DNA of 64,000 bases, from assembly GCF_038002825.1 (NCBI RefSeq), contig NZ_JBBODF010000001.1, positions 5,084,001 through 5,148,000 of the forward strand, read 5' to 3'. Position numbers and translations under genes: made by a program. Positions 26,258 through 35,964 of this stretch are shown piece by piece (position 1 is the stretch's first letter; the number at the start of each line of letters is the position of its first letter). Below the pieces are notes generated by a model. That model saw only the letters and a list, made by a program, of their open reading frames with translations, searched no databases and had not been told where the DNA came from. Source of the DNA: Paenibacillus sp. FSL H8-0048. Its GTDB lineage: Bacteria; Bacillota; Bacilli; Paenibacillales; Paenibacillaceae.

Positions 26258-27469
26258 ATGAGATTTATGCAGGCCTATCCGAAGGAAATTAAAGTATTCT
26301 TGATTGCCAGTCTTATTAATGCTACCGGCAGTGCGCTGATGTGGCCGCTGGTTACAATGTATGTATTCGATGAACTGGGACGCAGTATGAAGGACGCGGG
26401 AATCGTTCTGCTGGTGCAGTCGCTTGGCGGGATTGCCGGTCAGCTGCTGGGCGGTTCGCTCTACCATAAGGTAGGGGTCAACCGCCTGATTGTCGGCGCT
26501 CTGGCCATGAATGCTCTGACGCTGTTTGCCCTTCCGTGGGCGAGCGGAAGCTGGAGCGTATTCATTATCGTGATGGGGCTGATGGGATTGTTCAACTCCC
26601 TCTCCCTCCCGGCCATTCAGGCCTTTATCGGCTTCCGGTTCGCAGAGCAGCGCGCAGAGCTGTTCAATATCATCTATGTTGCCAATAATATAGGGGTAGC
26701 CCTGGGAACTTCGCTGAGCGGCTTCCTGGGCAATTATATGCTGAGCTTTGTGCTCAACGGGGTCACCTCGGCCGTATTTGCCGGATTCTTCTTCGTCTAT
26801 CTGCGCAAGGTAGGAGCGGCACCGGCTCAGGGCCAAGCCGTTAAAAAACAGCCGCAGAATGAAGTGTCCGGCTGGAGACTTCTCGGCCATATACGCATCT
26901 ATCTGTTCATGGCGCTGGGTTCAATGTTCCTGCTGATCGGCAATTCGATCTGGAACAGCGGAGTCTCGCCGTTCATTATCTCGGAAGGCTGGTCGAAGCA
27001 GCTATACGGCTTCCTCTGGACGCTGAACGGCGTACTGATCTTCGCGGCGCAGCCGCTGGTCAGCCTGATCAAGCGCGGGTTCGCGCAGACGTCAACCGCG
27101 CAGATGACAGCAAGCGCCGTCTTTTACCTGAGCGGGTATGCTGTAATTCTAATGATGCCAAGCTATCCGGGGATGCTGCTGGGCATGGTGCTGGCTACCC
27201 TCGGGGAGATGCTGATCTCTCCGGCGATGCCTTCCTTCATCTCGGAGCTTGCCCAGCGCAGCGCACCGTTCTATCTCGGACTTAGCGGCGGAATCGGCGC
27301 AATCGGCCGTGTCATCGGGCCATATCTGATGGGCGTTCAGTTCGACAGGGGCGGTCTTGCGCCAACCGGCTGGCTCGCTTGCGGCATGGCTGTGCTGTCC
27401 GTTGGGTTCTTCGCGTTGCACGCCTATATGAACCGTGCAGCCGTTCTGCCTGAGCGCAGGACTGCATAA
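26258..27469 (+). CDS. MFS transporter
   Basis: 403 residues from the ATG at 26258. Twelve predicted membrane helices, with GSALMWPLVTMYVFDELG in helix 1 and SLGGIAGQLLGGSLYHKVG as the motif-A-like loop. It belongs to the drug-efflux-like DHA1 group common in Bacillota; the substrate is unknown. The frame is open from 26183, but that segment is not hydrophobic and has no ribosome site. It is preceded by an unusual structured 300-bp leader region and followed closely by an acetyltransferase gene. Confidence 0.88.
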   Translation: MRFMQAYPKEIKVFLIASLINATGSALMWPLVTMYVFDELGRSMKDAGIVLLVQSLGGIAGQLLGGSLYHKVGVNRLIVGALAMNALTLFALPWASGSWSVFIIVMGLMGLFNSLSLPAIQAFIGFRFAEQRAELFNIIYVANNIGVALGTSLSGFLGNYMLSFVLNGVTSAVFAGFFFVYLRKVGAAPAQGQAVKKQPQNEVSGWRLLGHIRIYLFMALGSMFLLIGNSIWNSGVSPFIISEGWSKQLYGFLWTLNGVLIFAAQPLVSLIKRGFAQTSTAQMTASAVFYLSGYAVILMMPSYPGMLLGMVLATLGEMLISPAMPSFISELAQRSAPFYLGLSGGIGAIGRVIGPYLMGVQFDRGGLAPTGWLACGMAVLSVGFFALHAYMNRAAVLPERRTA

Positions 27470-27530
27470 TCGTTCACGCTGGAACTAAACCTTTTACTAT
27501 ATGCTTAGTAAGGCAAGGGGTGTATAAACA

Positions 27531-28055
27531 ATGCAACCAATTAACAGAGATGCTGCGCTGCTGATCCGGCCCTCCGAAATCAGGGATGCCCGTGAGCTGA
27601 TCGTGCTGGATAATATGATCTGGACAGAGAATACAACCCCGGGTCCGCTGATGTGGCGCTCGCGGGAGGACTATCTGCTGCATGCGCCGCCCGGCTCCCA
27701 GCTGGTGGCCTTACAGGACGGGGAGCTATGCGGTTATGTCGGCTTCGGCTGTCCCAGCGGGATGGAGAGCAACCGACATGTATGCGAGGTGAATATCGCG
27801 GTGCACCCGCGCTTTCAGCGGCTGGGTGTAGGCACGCGGCTGATCGCAGAGATCAAGCGCCATGCCGCGAAGCACGGCATCCGCAAGCTGCGGCTGCGTG
27901 TGCTGTCCTGCAATACACCGGCGCTGCAGTTCTACCGCAAATGCGGGTTCGAGGAAGAGGGACGGCTGCGGGAGGAATTCTACTTAAGCGGACGTTATGT
28001 AGATGAAGTATTCATGAGCTGCTGGCTGACGGGAGGAGAAGGGGATGGAGACTGA
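27531..28055 (+). CDS. GNAT-family N-acetyltransferase
   Basis: 174 residues. Acetyl-CoA-binding motif A is VNIAVHPRFQRLGVGTRLI (Q/RxxGxG/A near residue 104), followed by LRVLSCNTPALQFYRKCGFEEEGRLREEF, typical of small-molecule or protein-alpha-amino acetyltransferases. The substrate is unknown. Its 3' end overlaps the MOSC gene by 11 bases, so the two are co-translated. Confidence 0.9.
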   Translation: MQPINRDAALLIRPSEIRDARELIVLDNMIWTENTTPGPLMWRSREDYLLHAPPGSQLVALQDGELCGYVGFGCPSGMESNRHVCEVNIAVHPRFQRLGVGTRLIAEIKRHAAKHGIRKLRLRVLSCNTPALQFYRKCGFEEEGRLREEFYLSGRYVDEVFMSCWLTGGEGDGD

Positions 28056-28707
28056 ACTGAAGATGCAAGTTGTCTCGCTGAATGTAGGCAAGCCGAAGAC
28101 GGTGGACTACCGCGGCAAGCCGCTGGACACCGGAATCTACAAGCTGCCGGTTGCCGGGCCGCTTGCACTTCGGGCGAATGGGTTCACCGGGGACGGGCAA
28201 GCGGATCTGGTCAACCATGGAGGCCCTGACAAGGCAGTCTGCGTCTATCCGGTGGAGCATTATGCCCATTGGGAGGAGCGGCTTGGCCGGAAGCTGGAGT
28301 CTTCCGCCTTCGGCGAGAATATCACGGCGCGCGGATTGCTGGAGACCGAGGTATGTATCGGGGATATCTTCGAGATCGGTACAGCCCTGCTGGAGGTGAG
28401 CCAGCCGCGCTTCCCGTGCTTCAAGCTTACGCAAAAGCATGGACCGGCAGATATGCCGGCCCAGGTGCTGTCTACCGGCTACAGCGGCTTCTACCTCCGC
28501 GTGCTGCGTGAAGGCAGCCTGGCAGCCGGGGACCGGATTGTGAAGCTTGCGAGCGGAGCAGGCCGTATCCCGGTGAGACAGGTCCTGTACTCGATGGAGC
28601 ACGGGCGCAAGGATCACACCGGACTCGCGGAGCTCGCCGGACTGGAGAGCCTTGCAGCTGGCCTCCGGGAGCGGTTCCGGGGCTGGCTGGATGCGGCGGA
28701 GAGCTAG
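28045..28707 (+). CDS. MOSC-domain protein (YiiM-like)
   Basis: 220 residues. LNVGKPKTVDYRGKPL at the N-terminus, NHGGPDKAVCVYPVEHY, FGENITARGL and the conserved cysteine in QPRFPCFKL define the YiiM group of MOSC proteins. These bind molybdenum cofactor and reduce N-hydroxylated compounds such as N-hydroxylaminopurine. A moaA gene is present 16 kb away, consistent with cofactor supply. The start at 28045 sits behind GGGAGGAG within the acetyltransferase gene. Confidence 0.9.
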   Translation: METELKMQVVSLNVGKPKTVDYRGKPLDTGIYKLPVAGPLALRANGFTGDGQADLVNHGGPDKAVCVYPVEHYAHWEERLGRKLESSAFGENITARGLLETEVCIGDIFEIGTALLEVSQPRFPCFKLTQKHGPADMPAQVLSTGYSGFYLRVLREGSLAAGDRIVKLASGAGRIPVRQVLYSMEHGRKDHTGLAELAGLESLAAGLRERFRGWLDAAES

Positions 28708-29090
28708 GGTGGTGAAGGGGAAGCGGTACGGGGTGGGAACTGGGGCATTCGTCCCTCTCCACTCCACACCTGCACATGCCACTCTGCCGCTCCGCCGCCC
28801 TCAACCCGCCTTTCAAGTAAATAAGTGGAAAAACGTATCTTAACTCGCCTACTTCTGGCAAATAACCGAAAACAAGTGGAAAAAGAGCAACTAAAATAGT
28901 TAGTTTGAGCTCTGTTAGACGAAATGTGTTCACTTAAGTGTTGATTATCCAACTATTGTTCGCACCCAGGCAAATCGTTCTTCAGCAAGTGCACAAAATC
29001 CAACTACTTCCGGTTAGCGCACAGCTTGCCATTTATGCTCTATAGCTGTTCTTGTTGCTCTGCCTTATACATGTCCGTGATAGCTGAAAC
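28708..29090. other. Repeat-containing spacer, no gene
   Basis: No ORF with a ribosome site. It contains AAGTGGAAAAACGTATCTT at 28823-28841, matching (18/19, reverse strand) 18473-18491, plus another AAGTGGAAAAAGAGC at about 28873 and several TCCAACTA segments. Confidence 0.5.
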
Positions 29091-29117
29091 GAAGCCGTCC
29101 CTTGACAGGACGGCTTC
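29091..29117 (-). terminator. Possible terminator after the RimJ/RimL-like gene
   Basis: GAAGCCGTCC and GGACGGCTTC form a perfect 10-bp stem. On the minus strand it is followed only by GTTT, so termination is uncertain. The core resembles the GTCC hairpin of the two-hairpin repeat. Confidence 0.5.
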
Positions 29118-29150
29118 GCTGCCCCGCAGGGCATGGACCGGAATCTCCGT

Positions 29151-29699
29151 TCAGCCCAACAGCTTCCATTCGCTGCGCAGCAGGCCGTACACTGCGTGGT
29201 TCACATAACCGGCAGGCAGCTTCTCGGCATGGCGGATAACCCCTTCGAAGATGAAACCCAGCCGCTGCGGGATCGCTCGGCTGGCCAGGTTACCTGTAGC
29301 GCAACGGATCTCGATGCGGTTCAGCTCAAGCTCCAGCAGGGCGTAATCAACAAAGACCCGGCAGGCGCTGGTCATATAGCCTTGTCCCTCATAGCCTTCG
29401 CCCAGCCAGTAGCCGATGCCGACCGAGCGGTTATGCCAGTCAATCTCGTGATAGCCGATAATTCCGGCGAGTTCCTCCCGGACCCATAGTCCGGCGGTGA
29501 AGCCGCCGTTATCAATGCCCTGCTTCACAGAGTTCTTGATGAACGTGGTAAGATGAGCCTGCTCGGTCACGCCATCCACCCAAGGCAGCCACTGCCTGAG
29601 CCGGTGGCGGGAGCGTTCCACCAGGGCGAACATCTGACGGGCATGCTCCGGCATGAGCAGCTTCAGCTTCAGCTCTTCATCTATGACATAATTAAACAT
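29151..29699 (-). CDS. GNAT acetyltransferase, RimJ/RimL (YdaF-like) type
   Basis: 182 residues. LPWVDGVTE, the acetyl-CoA segment GIGYWLGEGYEGQGYMTSACRVFVDYAL and RIEIRCATGNLASRAIPQRLGF are diagnostic of the ribosomal-protein-serine acetyltransferase-like group (B. subtilis YdaF). It probably acetylates a protein or small-molecule amine in the cytosol. The DUF2164 gene lies upstream on the same strand and may be co-transcribed. Confidence 0.9.
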   Translation of the reverse strand: MFNYVIDEELKLKLLMPEHARQMFALVERSRHRLRQWLPWVDGVTEQAHLTTFIKNSVKQGIDNGGFTAGLWVREELAGIIGYHEIDWHNRSVGIGYWLGEGYEGQGYMTSACRVFVDYALLELELNRIEIRCATGNLASRAIPQRLGFIFEGVIRHAEKLPAGYVNHAVYGLLRSEWKLLG

Positions 29700-29741
29700 G
29701 CGGCTGCCCCCTATGCGTTGTGAGATATAAGCTTCGCTGAA

Positions 29742-29987
29742 CTAACGCTTCTGCCACTCCAAGGCGTAGATGTCTTCCTCGAGGGCCTGCATGCGCTGGA
29801 GGGCAAGCGTGCGGCAGTCACTAAGCGCCCCGTTATAGATCGCCGGCCCCAGCTCCTTCAGGAAGAACTCCAACAGATTGTCTGCGGCCAGGTGGCCGAT
29901 CGTTTCCCCGCGCTCCGCCTCGAAGTAGGCACGGATATTCTCCGTAATCATCTCCCGCTGCTCTTTAGGCAGTTTTACCGGCTGCAT
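29742..29987 (-). CDS. DUF2164 small protein
   Basis: 81 residues from the second of two close ATGs (29987). The first, at 29993, abuts the ribosome site AAAGGGGG, leaving no spacing. KLPKEQREMITENIRAYFEAERGE, LLEFFLKELGPAIYNGAL and LEEDIYALEW match DUF2164, a family of small helical proteins of unknown function in Bacillota and Proteobacteria. Confidence 0.8.
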   Translation of the reverse strand: MQPVKLPKEQREMITENIRAYFEAERGETIGHLAADNLLEFFLKELGPAIYNGALSDCRTLALQRMQALEEDIYALEWQKR

Positions 29988-30092
29988 AAGCATCCCCCTT
30001 TAGCGTAATATTCCTATATTTATCATGCTACTCCATCGCCGGGAGAGAAGTCAAAGGATGCGGGGGCTGCTTCTTAACTTTTAAAATATAAG

Positions 30093-30185
30093 AATTTATA
30101 TGTTTCACACGATAAATTATCCTTCTATTTCTCGCTGAAGCGGTACCGTCCTTTAAAAGGACGGCACCTGCCGCTTCCACTTGTT
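30093..30185 (+). repeat. Dispersed two-hairpin intergenic repeat, copy 4
   Basis: AATTTAT...ATAAATT, then AAGCGG, CCGTCCTTTAAAAGGACGG and CCGCTT, ending in CCACTTGTT. The outer AAGCGG/CCGCTT pair is replaced by AAACGG/CTGTTT (one G-U) in copy 2, so pairing is conserved. Confidence 0.75.
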
Positions 30186-30271
30186 GAACATTCCCTGCTT
30201 AACGGGTATATTAGTAGGAAACATGTTCATACAAGGAAGTAGTTATATTACAGAATGAAAGGTTGATCAAT

Positions 30272-31975
30272 GTGGAGAACCAGGGTACACCCTCCAATTT
30301 CATTAAGAACGTCATTACCGAAGATCTCCGCTCGGGTAAGGTAAAGGAAGTCGTCACCCGCTTTCCGCCGGAGCCGAACGGTTATTTACATATCGGACAT
30401 GCCAAGGCGATCTGGATTAACTTCACGCTGGCGGATGAGTTCGGCGGCAAGACCCATCTGAGATTCGATGACACGAATCCGCTCAAGGAAGATACCGAAT
30501 ACGTCAACTCCATCCAGGAGGATGTGAAATGGCTCGGGTATGAATGGGAGGAGCTGCGGTTCGCCTCGGATTATTTCGGAGAGATGTATGCGCGGGCTGA
30601 ACTGCTAATCAAGAAGGGCAAGGCCTATGTCGATGATCTCAGCGCCGAGCAGATCCGTGAATTCCGGGGCACGCTGACGGAGCCGGGGCAGAACAGCCCT
30701 TACCGCGAACGCGGGATAGAAGAGAACCTTGATCTGTTCCACCGCATGAAGGCGGGAGAATTCAAGGACGGCGAGAAGGTTCTGCGCGCCAAAATTGACA
30801 TGTCCTCTCCTAACATCAATCTGCGTGACCCGGTCATCTACCGGATCTCCCACTCCCATCACCATAATACGGGTGACGCATGGTGCATTTATCCGATGTA
30901 TACCTTCGCACATCCGCTGGAGGATGCCATAGAGCATGTCACCCATTCCCTCTGTTCCCTGGAGTTCGAGGATCAGCGCCCCTTCTATGACTGGGTTGTG
31001 GCGGAATGTGAGATGGAGGCTGCACCGCATCAATATGAATTCGGACGCCTTAATCTGGCACAGACGGTTACGAGCAAGCGCAAGCTGAAGCTGCTGGTCG
31101 ATGAAGGCCATGTGGACGGCTGGGATGATCCCCGCATGCCGACGATCTCCGGGCTGCGCCGACGCGGCTATACGCCGGAGGCCATTCGCAGCTTCGTGCA
31201 TGAGACCGGCATCTCGAAGAGCCAGGGGCTCGTGGACCTGCAGATGCTGGAGCACTTCATCCGTGAAGATCTCAAGCTGACGGTTCCCCGGACGATGTCT
31301 GTGCTGCGGCCGCTTAAGGTGGTTATTACGAATTATCCCGAAGGCGAGACCGAATACTTCGAAATTGAGAACAATGTGGAGAACCCGGAGATGGGCAACC
31401 GCCAGATTCCGTTCTCCCGTGAGATCTATATTGAACGCGATGACTTCATGGAGGTTCCGCCGAATAAGTATTTCCGCTTGTTCCCCGGCAATGAAGTGCG
31501 TCTTAAGAATGCTTATTTCATCAAGTGCAACGACTTCATCAAGGATGAGAACGGCGAAGTGGTGGAGCTGCATTGTACCTATGATCCTGAGACGAAGAGC
31601 GGCAGCGGGTTCACCGGCCGCAAGGTTAAGGGAACGCTGCACTGGGTAGATGCAGGACAGGCTGTACCGGCAGAATTCCGCCTCTATGAGCCGCTGATCT
31701 CTGCTGAAGAGGCGGAGACGGATGCCGAAGTAGAAGGTCTGGAACCTTCTGCTGACAAGCCGGAGCCAACCTTCCTGGATCAGCTGAATCCGAAGTCCAT
31801 CGAGATCCTGCAGGGCTTCGTGGAGCCTGGGCTGAAGGACAGTGTGGCACAGGACAAGTTCCAGTTCTTCCGTCACGGGTACTTCAACGTAGACAGCAAG
31901 TATTCGTCGCCGGAGCACCTGGTGTTCAATCTGATTGTATCCCTCAAAAGCTCCTTCCAGCCCAAGAAAGGCTAG
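30272..31975 (+). CDS. glnS: Glutaminyl-tRNA synthetase
   Basis: 567 residues from the GTG at 30272, since AAAGG at 30258-30262 is well spaced for it and not for the TTG at 30263. Class I signature YLHIGHAKA near residue 40, the RFDDTNP motif, and SKRKLK as the KMSKS-equivalent loop; a two-barrel anticodon domain occupies the C-terminal third. It charges tRNA-Gln directly. No YqeY-type extension is present. Most Bacilli lack this enzyme and use GatCAB, so its presence narrows the taxonomy towards Paenibacillus. Confidence 0.97.
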   Translation: MENQGTPSNFIKNVITEDLRSGKVKEVVTRFPPEPNGYLHIGHAKAIWINFTLADEFGGKTHLRFDDTNPLKEDTEYVNSIQEDVKWLGYEWEELRFASDYFGEMYARAELLIKKGKAYVDDLSAEQIREFRGTLTEPGQNSPYRERGIEENLDLFHRMKAGEFKDGEKVLRAKIDMSSPNINLRDPVIYRISHSHHHNTGDAWCIYPMYTFAHPLEDAIEHVTHSLCSLEFEDQRPFYDWVVAECEMEAAPHQYEFGRLNLAQTVTSKRKLKLLVDEGHVDGWDDPRMPTISGLRRRGYTPEAIRSFVHETGISKSQGLVDLQMLEHFIREDLKLTVPRTMSVLRPLKVVITNYPEGETEYFEIENNVENPEMGNRQIPFSREIYIERDDFMEVPPNKYFRLFPGNEVRLKNAYFIKCNDFIKDENGEVVELHCTYDPETKSGSGFTGRKVKGTLHWVDAGQAVPAEFRLYEPLISAEEAETDAEVEGLEPSADKPEPTFLDQLNPKSIEILQGFVEPGLKDSVAQDKFQFFRHGYFNVDSKYSSPEHLVFNLIVSLKSSFQPKKG

Positions 31976-31989
31976 AAGAGCTGCATATA

Positions 31990-32034
31990 AGCAAACAGGC
32001 TTGGTCTCCCGCCGGGAGGCCAAGCCTGTTTGCT
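31990..32034. terminator. Bidirectional terminator between glnS and the MFS gene
   Basis: AGCAAACAGGCTTGG pairs perfectly with CCAAGCCTGTTTGCT around a second small GC hairpin. It serves convergent genes. Confidence 0.85.
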
Positions 32035-32037
32035 ATG

Positions 32038-33255
32038 CTAGTCTTCTGCCAGCTCATCCTCGGGATCAGCCGGAGGACGGTAGCTGCCGCGAATGACAGT
32101 GAACCACATCATTCCGAAGCCGATCGCCCCGAACAGGGCAAGGAGCGCACCGGATTGATACATCGTCTGCGCGCCGAGAGTCTGATACATCCAGCCGCCG
32201 AGAACGCCGCCGAGAATGCCGGAGATCCCGCTCCAGGTGAGCGTGTAGAGAGCCTGTCCCGAGGAACGGTAAGGCCGTGGTACCAGCAGCATGGTCAACT
32301 GGGTTCCGACATAGAAGAAGCCGCCGAAGGTGATGGAGTGCAGCACCTGAATAAGTGCGACCTGCAGCGGAGTCGTTGCATCGGCCATCAGCCACCACCG
32401 CAGGAAGAACAGCGCGCTGACCAGCGTGAGCGAGGCTAACAGGACAGAGATTTTGCGCCGTAGAATGTAATTGCACAGGAGCAGCACCCCCATCTCCAGG
32501 ATGGAGGACAGGAACACTGCGAGACCGATCATGGTCTTGCTTCCGCCCAGCTCCGTGATGTACAGTGACACAAAGGTGTTATTCATCGTATTCGGAATCG
32601 AGACCAGAATGCCGAAGAGGATGAAGCACAGGAAGAACGGATTATGGAAGATTTGGCTCATTCCCTTGAAGGGCAAGGGGGCGATTCCGATCGAATGGTC
32701 CAGCTTCGGCAGCATAATCAGTGCAATCATCGCCGCACAGAGCAAGGAGGCGAACAGATAGGACAGCACAGAGATGCCGGCCCATTCAATCACGGGACCG
32801 GCAAGGATGGCAGTGAACGCCCAGCCAAGCGACCCCCATAGCCGGAAAGAGCTGAATTTGCGGCGGGTTCCGTCAATATAGCTGAGAATCATCGTGTTGC
32901 TCTGGGCGAACAGTGGCCCTTGGAAGAAGTAGAAGAACAGAATGGATATGTAGATCATTTCATATGTATTGGCCTGAAAGACAAGCTGGGACAAGACCAG
33001 CGTTCCTGTCAGCATGACGAGGACAATCCTCCGGATATTCTGATACCGGTCACTCCAGATGCCCCAGAAGGGATTGGCAACAATGGAGACCAGTGCGCCT
33101 ACAGACATCAGGCTCCCGATCTCCAGCTTATTCATTCCTACATCCTGAAGATATAAGGGAAAGAAGCTGGTGAAGAGGACAACCGTTCCATATACGAAGA
33201 AGTTGAACCATTTCAGAGAGGTGAAAGACAGCTGCTTATCGAGATGATCCCGCAA
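32038..33255 (-). CDS. MFS transporter, PPP/nucleoside:H+ symporter-like (MFS_1_like)
   Basis: 405 residues from the TTG at 33255, which is 8 bases from AAAGGAG; a GTG at 33264 overlaps that site. Twelve helices. SLKWFNFFVYGTVVLFTSFFPLYL, GIWSDRYQNIRR and the FRLWGSLGWAF segment are typical of the 3-phenylpropionate-transporter-like group. The substrate is unknown. Convergent with glnS. Confidence 0.88.
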   Translation of the reverse strand: MRDHLDKQLSFTSLKWFNFFVYGTVVLFTSFFPLYLQDVGMNKLEIGSLMSVGALVSIVANPFWGIWSDRYQNIRRIVLVMLTGTLVLSQLVFQANTYEMIYISILFFYFFQGPLFAQSNTMILSYIDGTRRKFSSFRLWGSLGWAFTAILAGPVIEWAGISVLSYLFASLLCAAMIALIMLPKLDHSIGIAPLPFKGMSQIFHNPFFLCFILFGILVSIPNTMNNTFVSLYITELGGSKTMIGLAVFLSSILEMGVLLLCNYILRRKISVLLASLTLVSALFFLRWWLMADATTPLQVALIQVLHSITFGGFFYVGTQLTMLLVPRPYRSSGQALYTLTWSGISGILGGVLGGWMYQTLGAQTMYQSGALLALFGAIGFGMMWFTVIRGSYRPPADPEDELAED

Positions 33256-33495
33256 ACTTTGCACTCCTTTCCCGTTAGGATGCCCTGTATTCTTGCTGTG
33301 GCCGCCTTAGGTTGCCGCTGATATCACTGTAACATTTGTTGAAAAGGGATACAAACCAACTTTTATAGGGAATTACAAATCAATGGCAAAATATCTGTTT
33401 AACTTCAGTTTACATAGGCCAGTTATTCTGGGTTCTAAGGCGGAGGCGGGGCCCCACTGCTCCAACCATCTATCTGCCGGAAAAGGGGATTTCTT

Positions 33496-35361
33496 ATGAA
33501 AAACAAGCAAGCACCGCAGAAACAGGGGGCGGCCATGAAGCCGTTCCTGAAGCTGCTGCATGAAACCAAGCCATCTTACCTGCTGCTGGCGCTGGCCCTT
33601 GGCCTCAGCATCATTTCGACCCTCGTCGGTCTGGTGATTCCCATGTTCACGAAGAATCTGGTGGACGGCTTCTCGCTGGCTTCTGTCAGCAAGCTGCAGA
33701 TTGCCGGCATTGCCGGAGCGTTCATTGCGCAGACCGTGGCCGGCGGAGTCTCGATTTACCTTTTGAATGCTGTCGGGCAAAAAGTCGTGGCCGGACTGCG
33801 TGACAGGCTGTGGCGCAAATTTCTGGTACTGCCCGTATCCTACTATAATGAGAACCGGACAGGCGAGAGCGTCAGCCGGATGACTAATGATACAGGAATT
33901 CTCAAGACACTGATCTCGGAGCATCTGGCCAGTCTGTTCACCGGTCTCATCTCTATTGTCGGCTCTGTCCTTGTGCTGTTCTATCTGAACTGGAAAATGA
34001 CGCTGGTGCTGTTCACAGTCCTTCCGTTGTCGGCACTGATTCTGGTGCCGCTGGGACGGCAGATGTACAAGATCTCCAAGGGCACGCAGGACGAGACAGC
34101 CTCCTTCACCGCTGTGCTCAGCGGCGTGTTGTCCGAGATCCGGCTGGTGAAATCCTCGGGAGCGGAGCAGAAGGAGTATGAAGCCGGACGGCAAGGAATT
34201 ATGAACCTGCTGGGCTTCGGAATTCGTGAGGGCAAAATCAGCGCCCTGATCAGCCCGCTGATCTCTTTCGTCTTCATGATGCTGCTGGTGGTTATTATCG
34301 GCTATGGCGGGATGCTGGTATCCTCCGGGGCGCTCACTGCCGGTGAACTGGTCGCCTTTATTCTGTATCTGATTCAGATTATTATGCCGCTGACACAGCT
34401 GACGCAATTCTTCACCCAGCTCCAGAAGGCCAAGGGTGCCTCCGAGCGGATCATTGAGACCCTTGAAGCAGAGGAAGAGGTATATGAAGGTGTGGAAGAG
34501 GCTGAGGGCACAGAGGGGCCAATTGCTGTGGAAGATCTCAGCTTCGGATACAAGGCGGGGGAGAAGGTCCTGAGCAAGGTAAGCTTCACTATGCAGCCGG
34601 GGCAGGTGACAGCCATTGTCGGGCCGAGCGGCGGCGGTAAAACAACTCTGTTCTCGCTGCTGGAACGGTTCTATGAGCCGCAGAGCGGAGTCATCCGGCT
34701 GGACGGCAAACCGGCACCCGTGTTCTCCCTGAAATCCTGGCGGAAGAGAATCGGTTATGTCTCACAGGAAAGTCCGCTGCTAGCCGGTACCATTGCCGAG
34801 AATCTAGGATATGGGCTGGACCGCGAGATCAGCCAGGAGGAGCTGAAGCGGGCTGCGGCCATGGCCTACGCTGACGGCTTCATTGAAGAGCTGCCGGACG
34901 GGTACAACACGGATGTCGGGGAGCGCGGGGTGAAGCTGTCCGGCGGACAGCGGCAGCGGATTGCCATCGCCAGAGCGCTGCTGCGCGATCCAAAGATTCT
35001 CATGCTGGATGAGGCTACCTCAAGCCTGGACAGCCAGTCGGAGGCTGTGGTGCAGAAGGCACTGGGCAATCTGATGCAGGGCCGGACCACGATTGTGATC
35101 GCCCACAGATTAGCTACGGTGGTGAACGCGGACCAGATTATTTTCATGGAGAAGGGCCGGATTACCGGCAAGGGCACGCATGAGGAGCTGCTGAGGGATC
35201 ATGAGCTGTACCGTGAGTTCGCCGAGCAGCAGCTGCAGCTGAACACACCTGAGCTTCTGAGCCAAGAGATAGAGGAGGGTTCTACAGACTATGGTCAAAA
35301 TATTGGTAGTGGACGACGATCCGCATATCCGCGAATTGGTGGGAGTGTTCCTGAGAGCTGA
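33496..35361 (+). CDS. ABC multidrug-type exporter, fused permease-ATPase (BmrA/MsbA-like)
   Basis: 621 residues. Six membrane helices (about 25-310) are followed by the ATPase with GPSGGGKTT (Walker A), LSGGQRQR (signature), ILMLDEAT (Walker B) and the H-loop IAHRLA. It works as a homodimer exporting lipids, drugs or peptides. The last 23 codons overlap the response regulator gene by 71 bp, an unusually long overlap, so the three genes form one operon. The linked two-component system probably controls it. Confidence 0.93.
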   Translation: MKNKQAPQKQGAAMKPFLKLLHETKPSYLLLALALGLSIISTLVGLVIPMFTKNLVDGFSLASVSKLQIAGIAGAFIAQTVAGGVSIYLLNAVGQKVVAGLRDRLWRKFLVLPVSYYNENRTGESVSRMTNDTGILKTLISEHLASLFTGLISIVGSVLVLFYLNWKMTLVLFTVLPLSALILVPLGRQMYKISKGTQDETASFTAVLSGVLSEIRLVKSSGAEQKEYEAGRQGIMNLLGFGIREGKISALISPLISFVFMMLLVVIIGYGGMLVSSGALTAGELVAFILYLIQIIMPLTQLTQFFTQLQKAKGASERIIETLEAEEEVYEGVEEAEGTEGPIAVEDLSFGYKAGEKVLSKVSFTMQPGQVTAIVGPSGGGKTTLFSLLERFYEPQSGVIRLDGKPAPVFSLKSWRKRIGYVSQESPLLAGTIAENLGYGLDREISQEELKRAAAMAYADGFIEELPDGYNTDVGERGVKLSGGQRQRIAIARALLRDPKILMLDEATSSLDSQSEAVVQKALGNLMQGRTTIVIAHRLATVVNADQIIFMEKGRITGKGTHEELLRDHELYREFAEQQLQLNTPELLSQEIEEGSTDYGQNIGSGRRSAYPRIGGSVPES

Positions 35362-35962
35362 AGGGATGGCCGAGGTGCTGAGCGCTTCTGACGGACTGGA
35401 GGCGCTGCGGCTGCTCGAAGAGAGCGCGGCGGATATGGCAATCATTGATATTATGATGCCGAATATGGACGGCTGGGAGCTGTGCCGGGAGCTGCGCAAG
35501 CAATATGATTTTCCGATACTAATGTTGACGGCCAAAGGGGAGACCTCGCAGATTGTCAAAGGCTTCGAGCTCGGCACAGACGATTATCTGGTCAAACCGT
35601 TCGAACCGCCGGTACTGATCGCCAGGGTCAAGGCGCTGCTGAAGCGTTACCAGATTTCGGCCGCCCAGAGTGTTACCGTTGGCAGTCTGCGGATGAACCG
35701 TACAACCTATGAAGTGCTTTCTGAGCATGGCAGTTTCACGCTGCCGCTGAAGGAATTCGAGCTGCTCTTTAAGCTGGCCAGTTACCGGGGGCAGACGCTG
35801 ACCCGCGACCGGCTCATTGAAGAGATCTGGGGCTATGATTATGAAGGCAATGAGCGGACGCTGGATGTACATGTGGGCCGTCTGCGTGAGCGGTTTCCGC
35901 AGGAGCGGTTCGGATTCTCCATTCGCACGATCCGGGGGCTTGGCTACCGGCTGGAGGGATAG
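35291..35962 (+). CDS. OmpR/PhoB-family response regulator
   Basis: 223 residues. A receiver domain with the acidic pocket DDD, phospho-acceptor Asp in IIDIMMPNMDG, Thr in MLTAKGE and Lys in DYLVKPF is followed by a winged-helix DNA-binding domain (RTLDVHVGRLRERF, IRTIRGLGYRL). It is activated by the adjacent kinase. GGAGGG lies 10 bases before the ATG, inside the transporter gene. The next start is 2 bases past its stop. Confidence 0.95.
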   Translation: MVKILVVDDDPHIRELVGVFLRAEGMAEVLSASDGLEALRLLEESAADMAIIDIMMPNMDGWELCRELRKQYDFPILMLTAKGETSQIVKGFELGTDDYLVKPFEPPVLIARVKALLKRYQISAAQSVTVGSLRMNRTTYEVLSEHGSFTLPLKEFELLFKLASYRGQTLTRDRLIEEIWGYDYEGNERTLDVHVGRLRERFPQERFGFSIRTIRGLGYRLEG

Positions 35963-35964
35963 GC

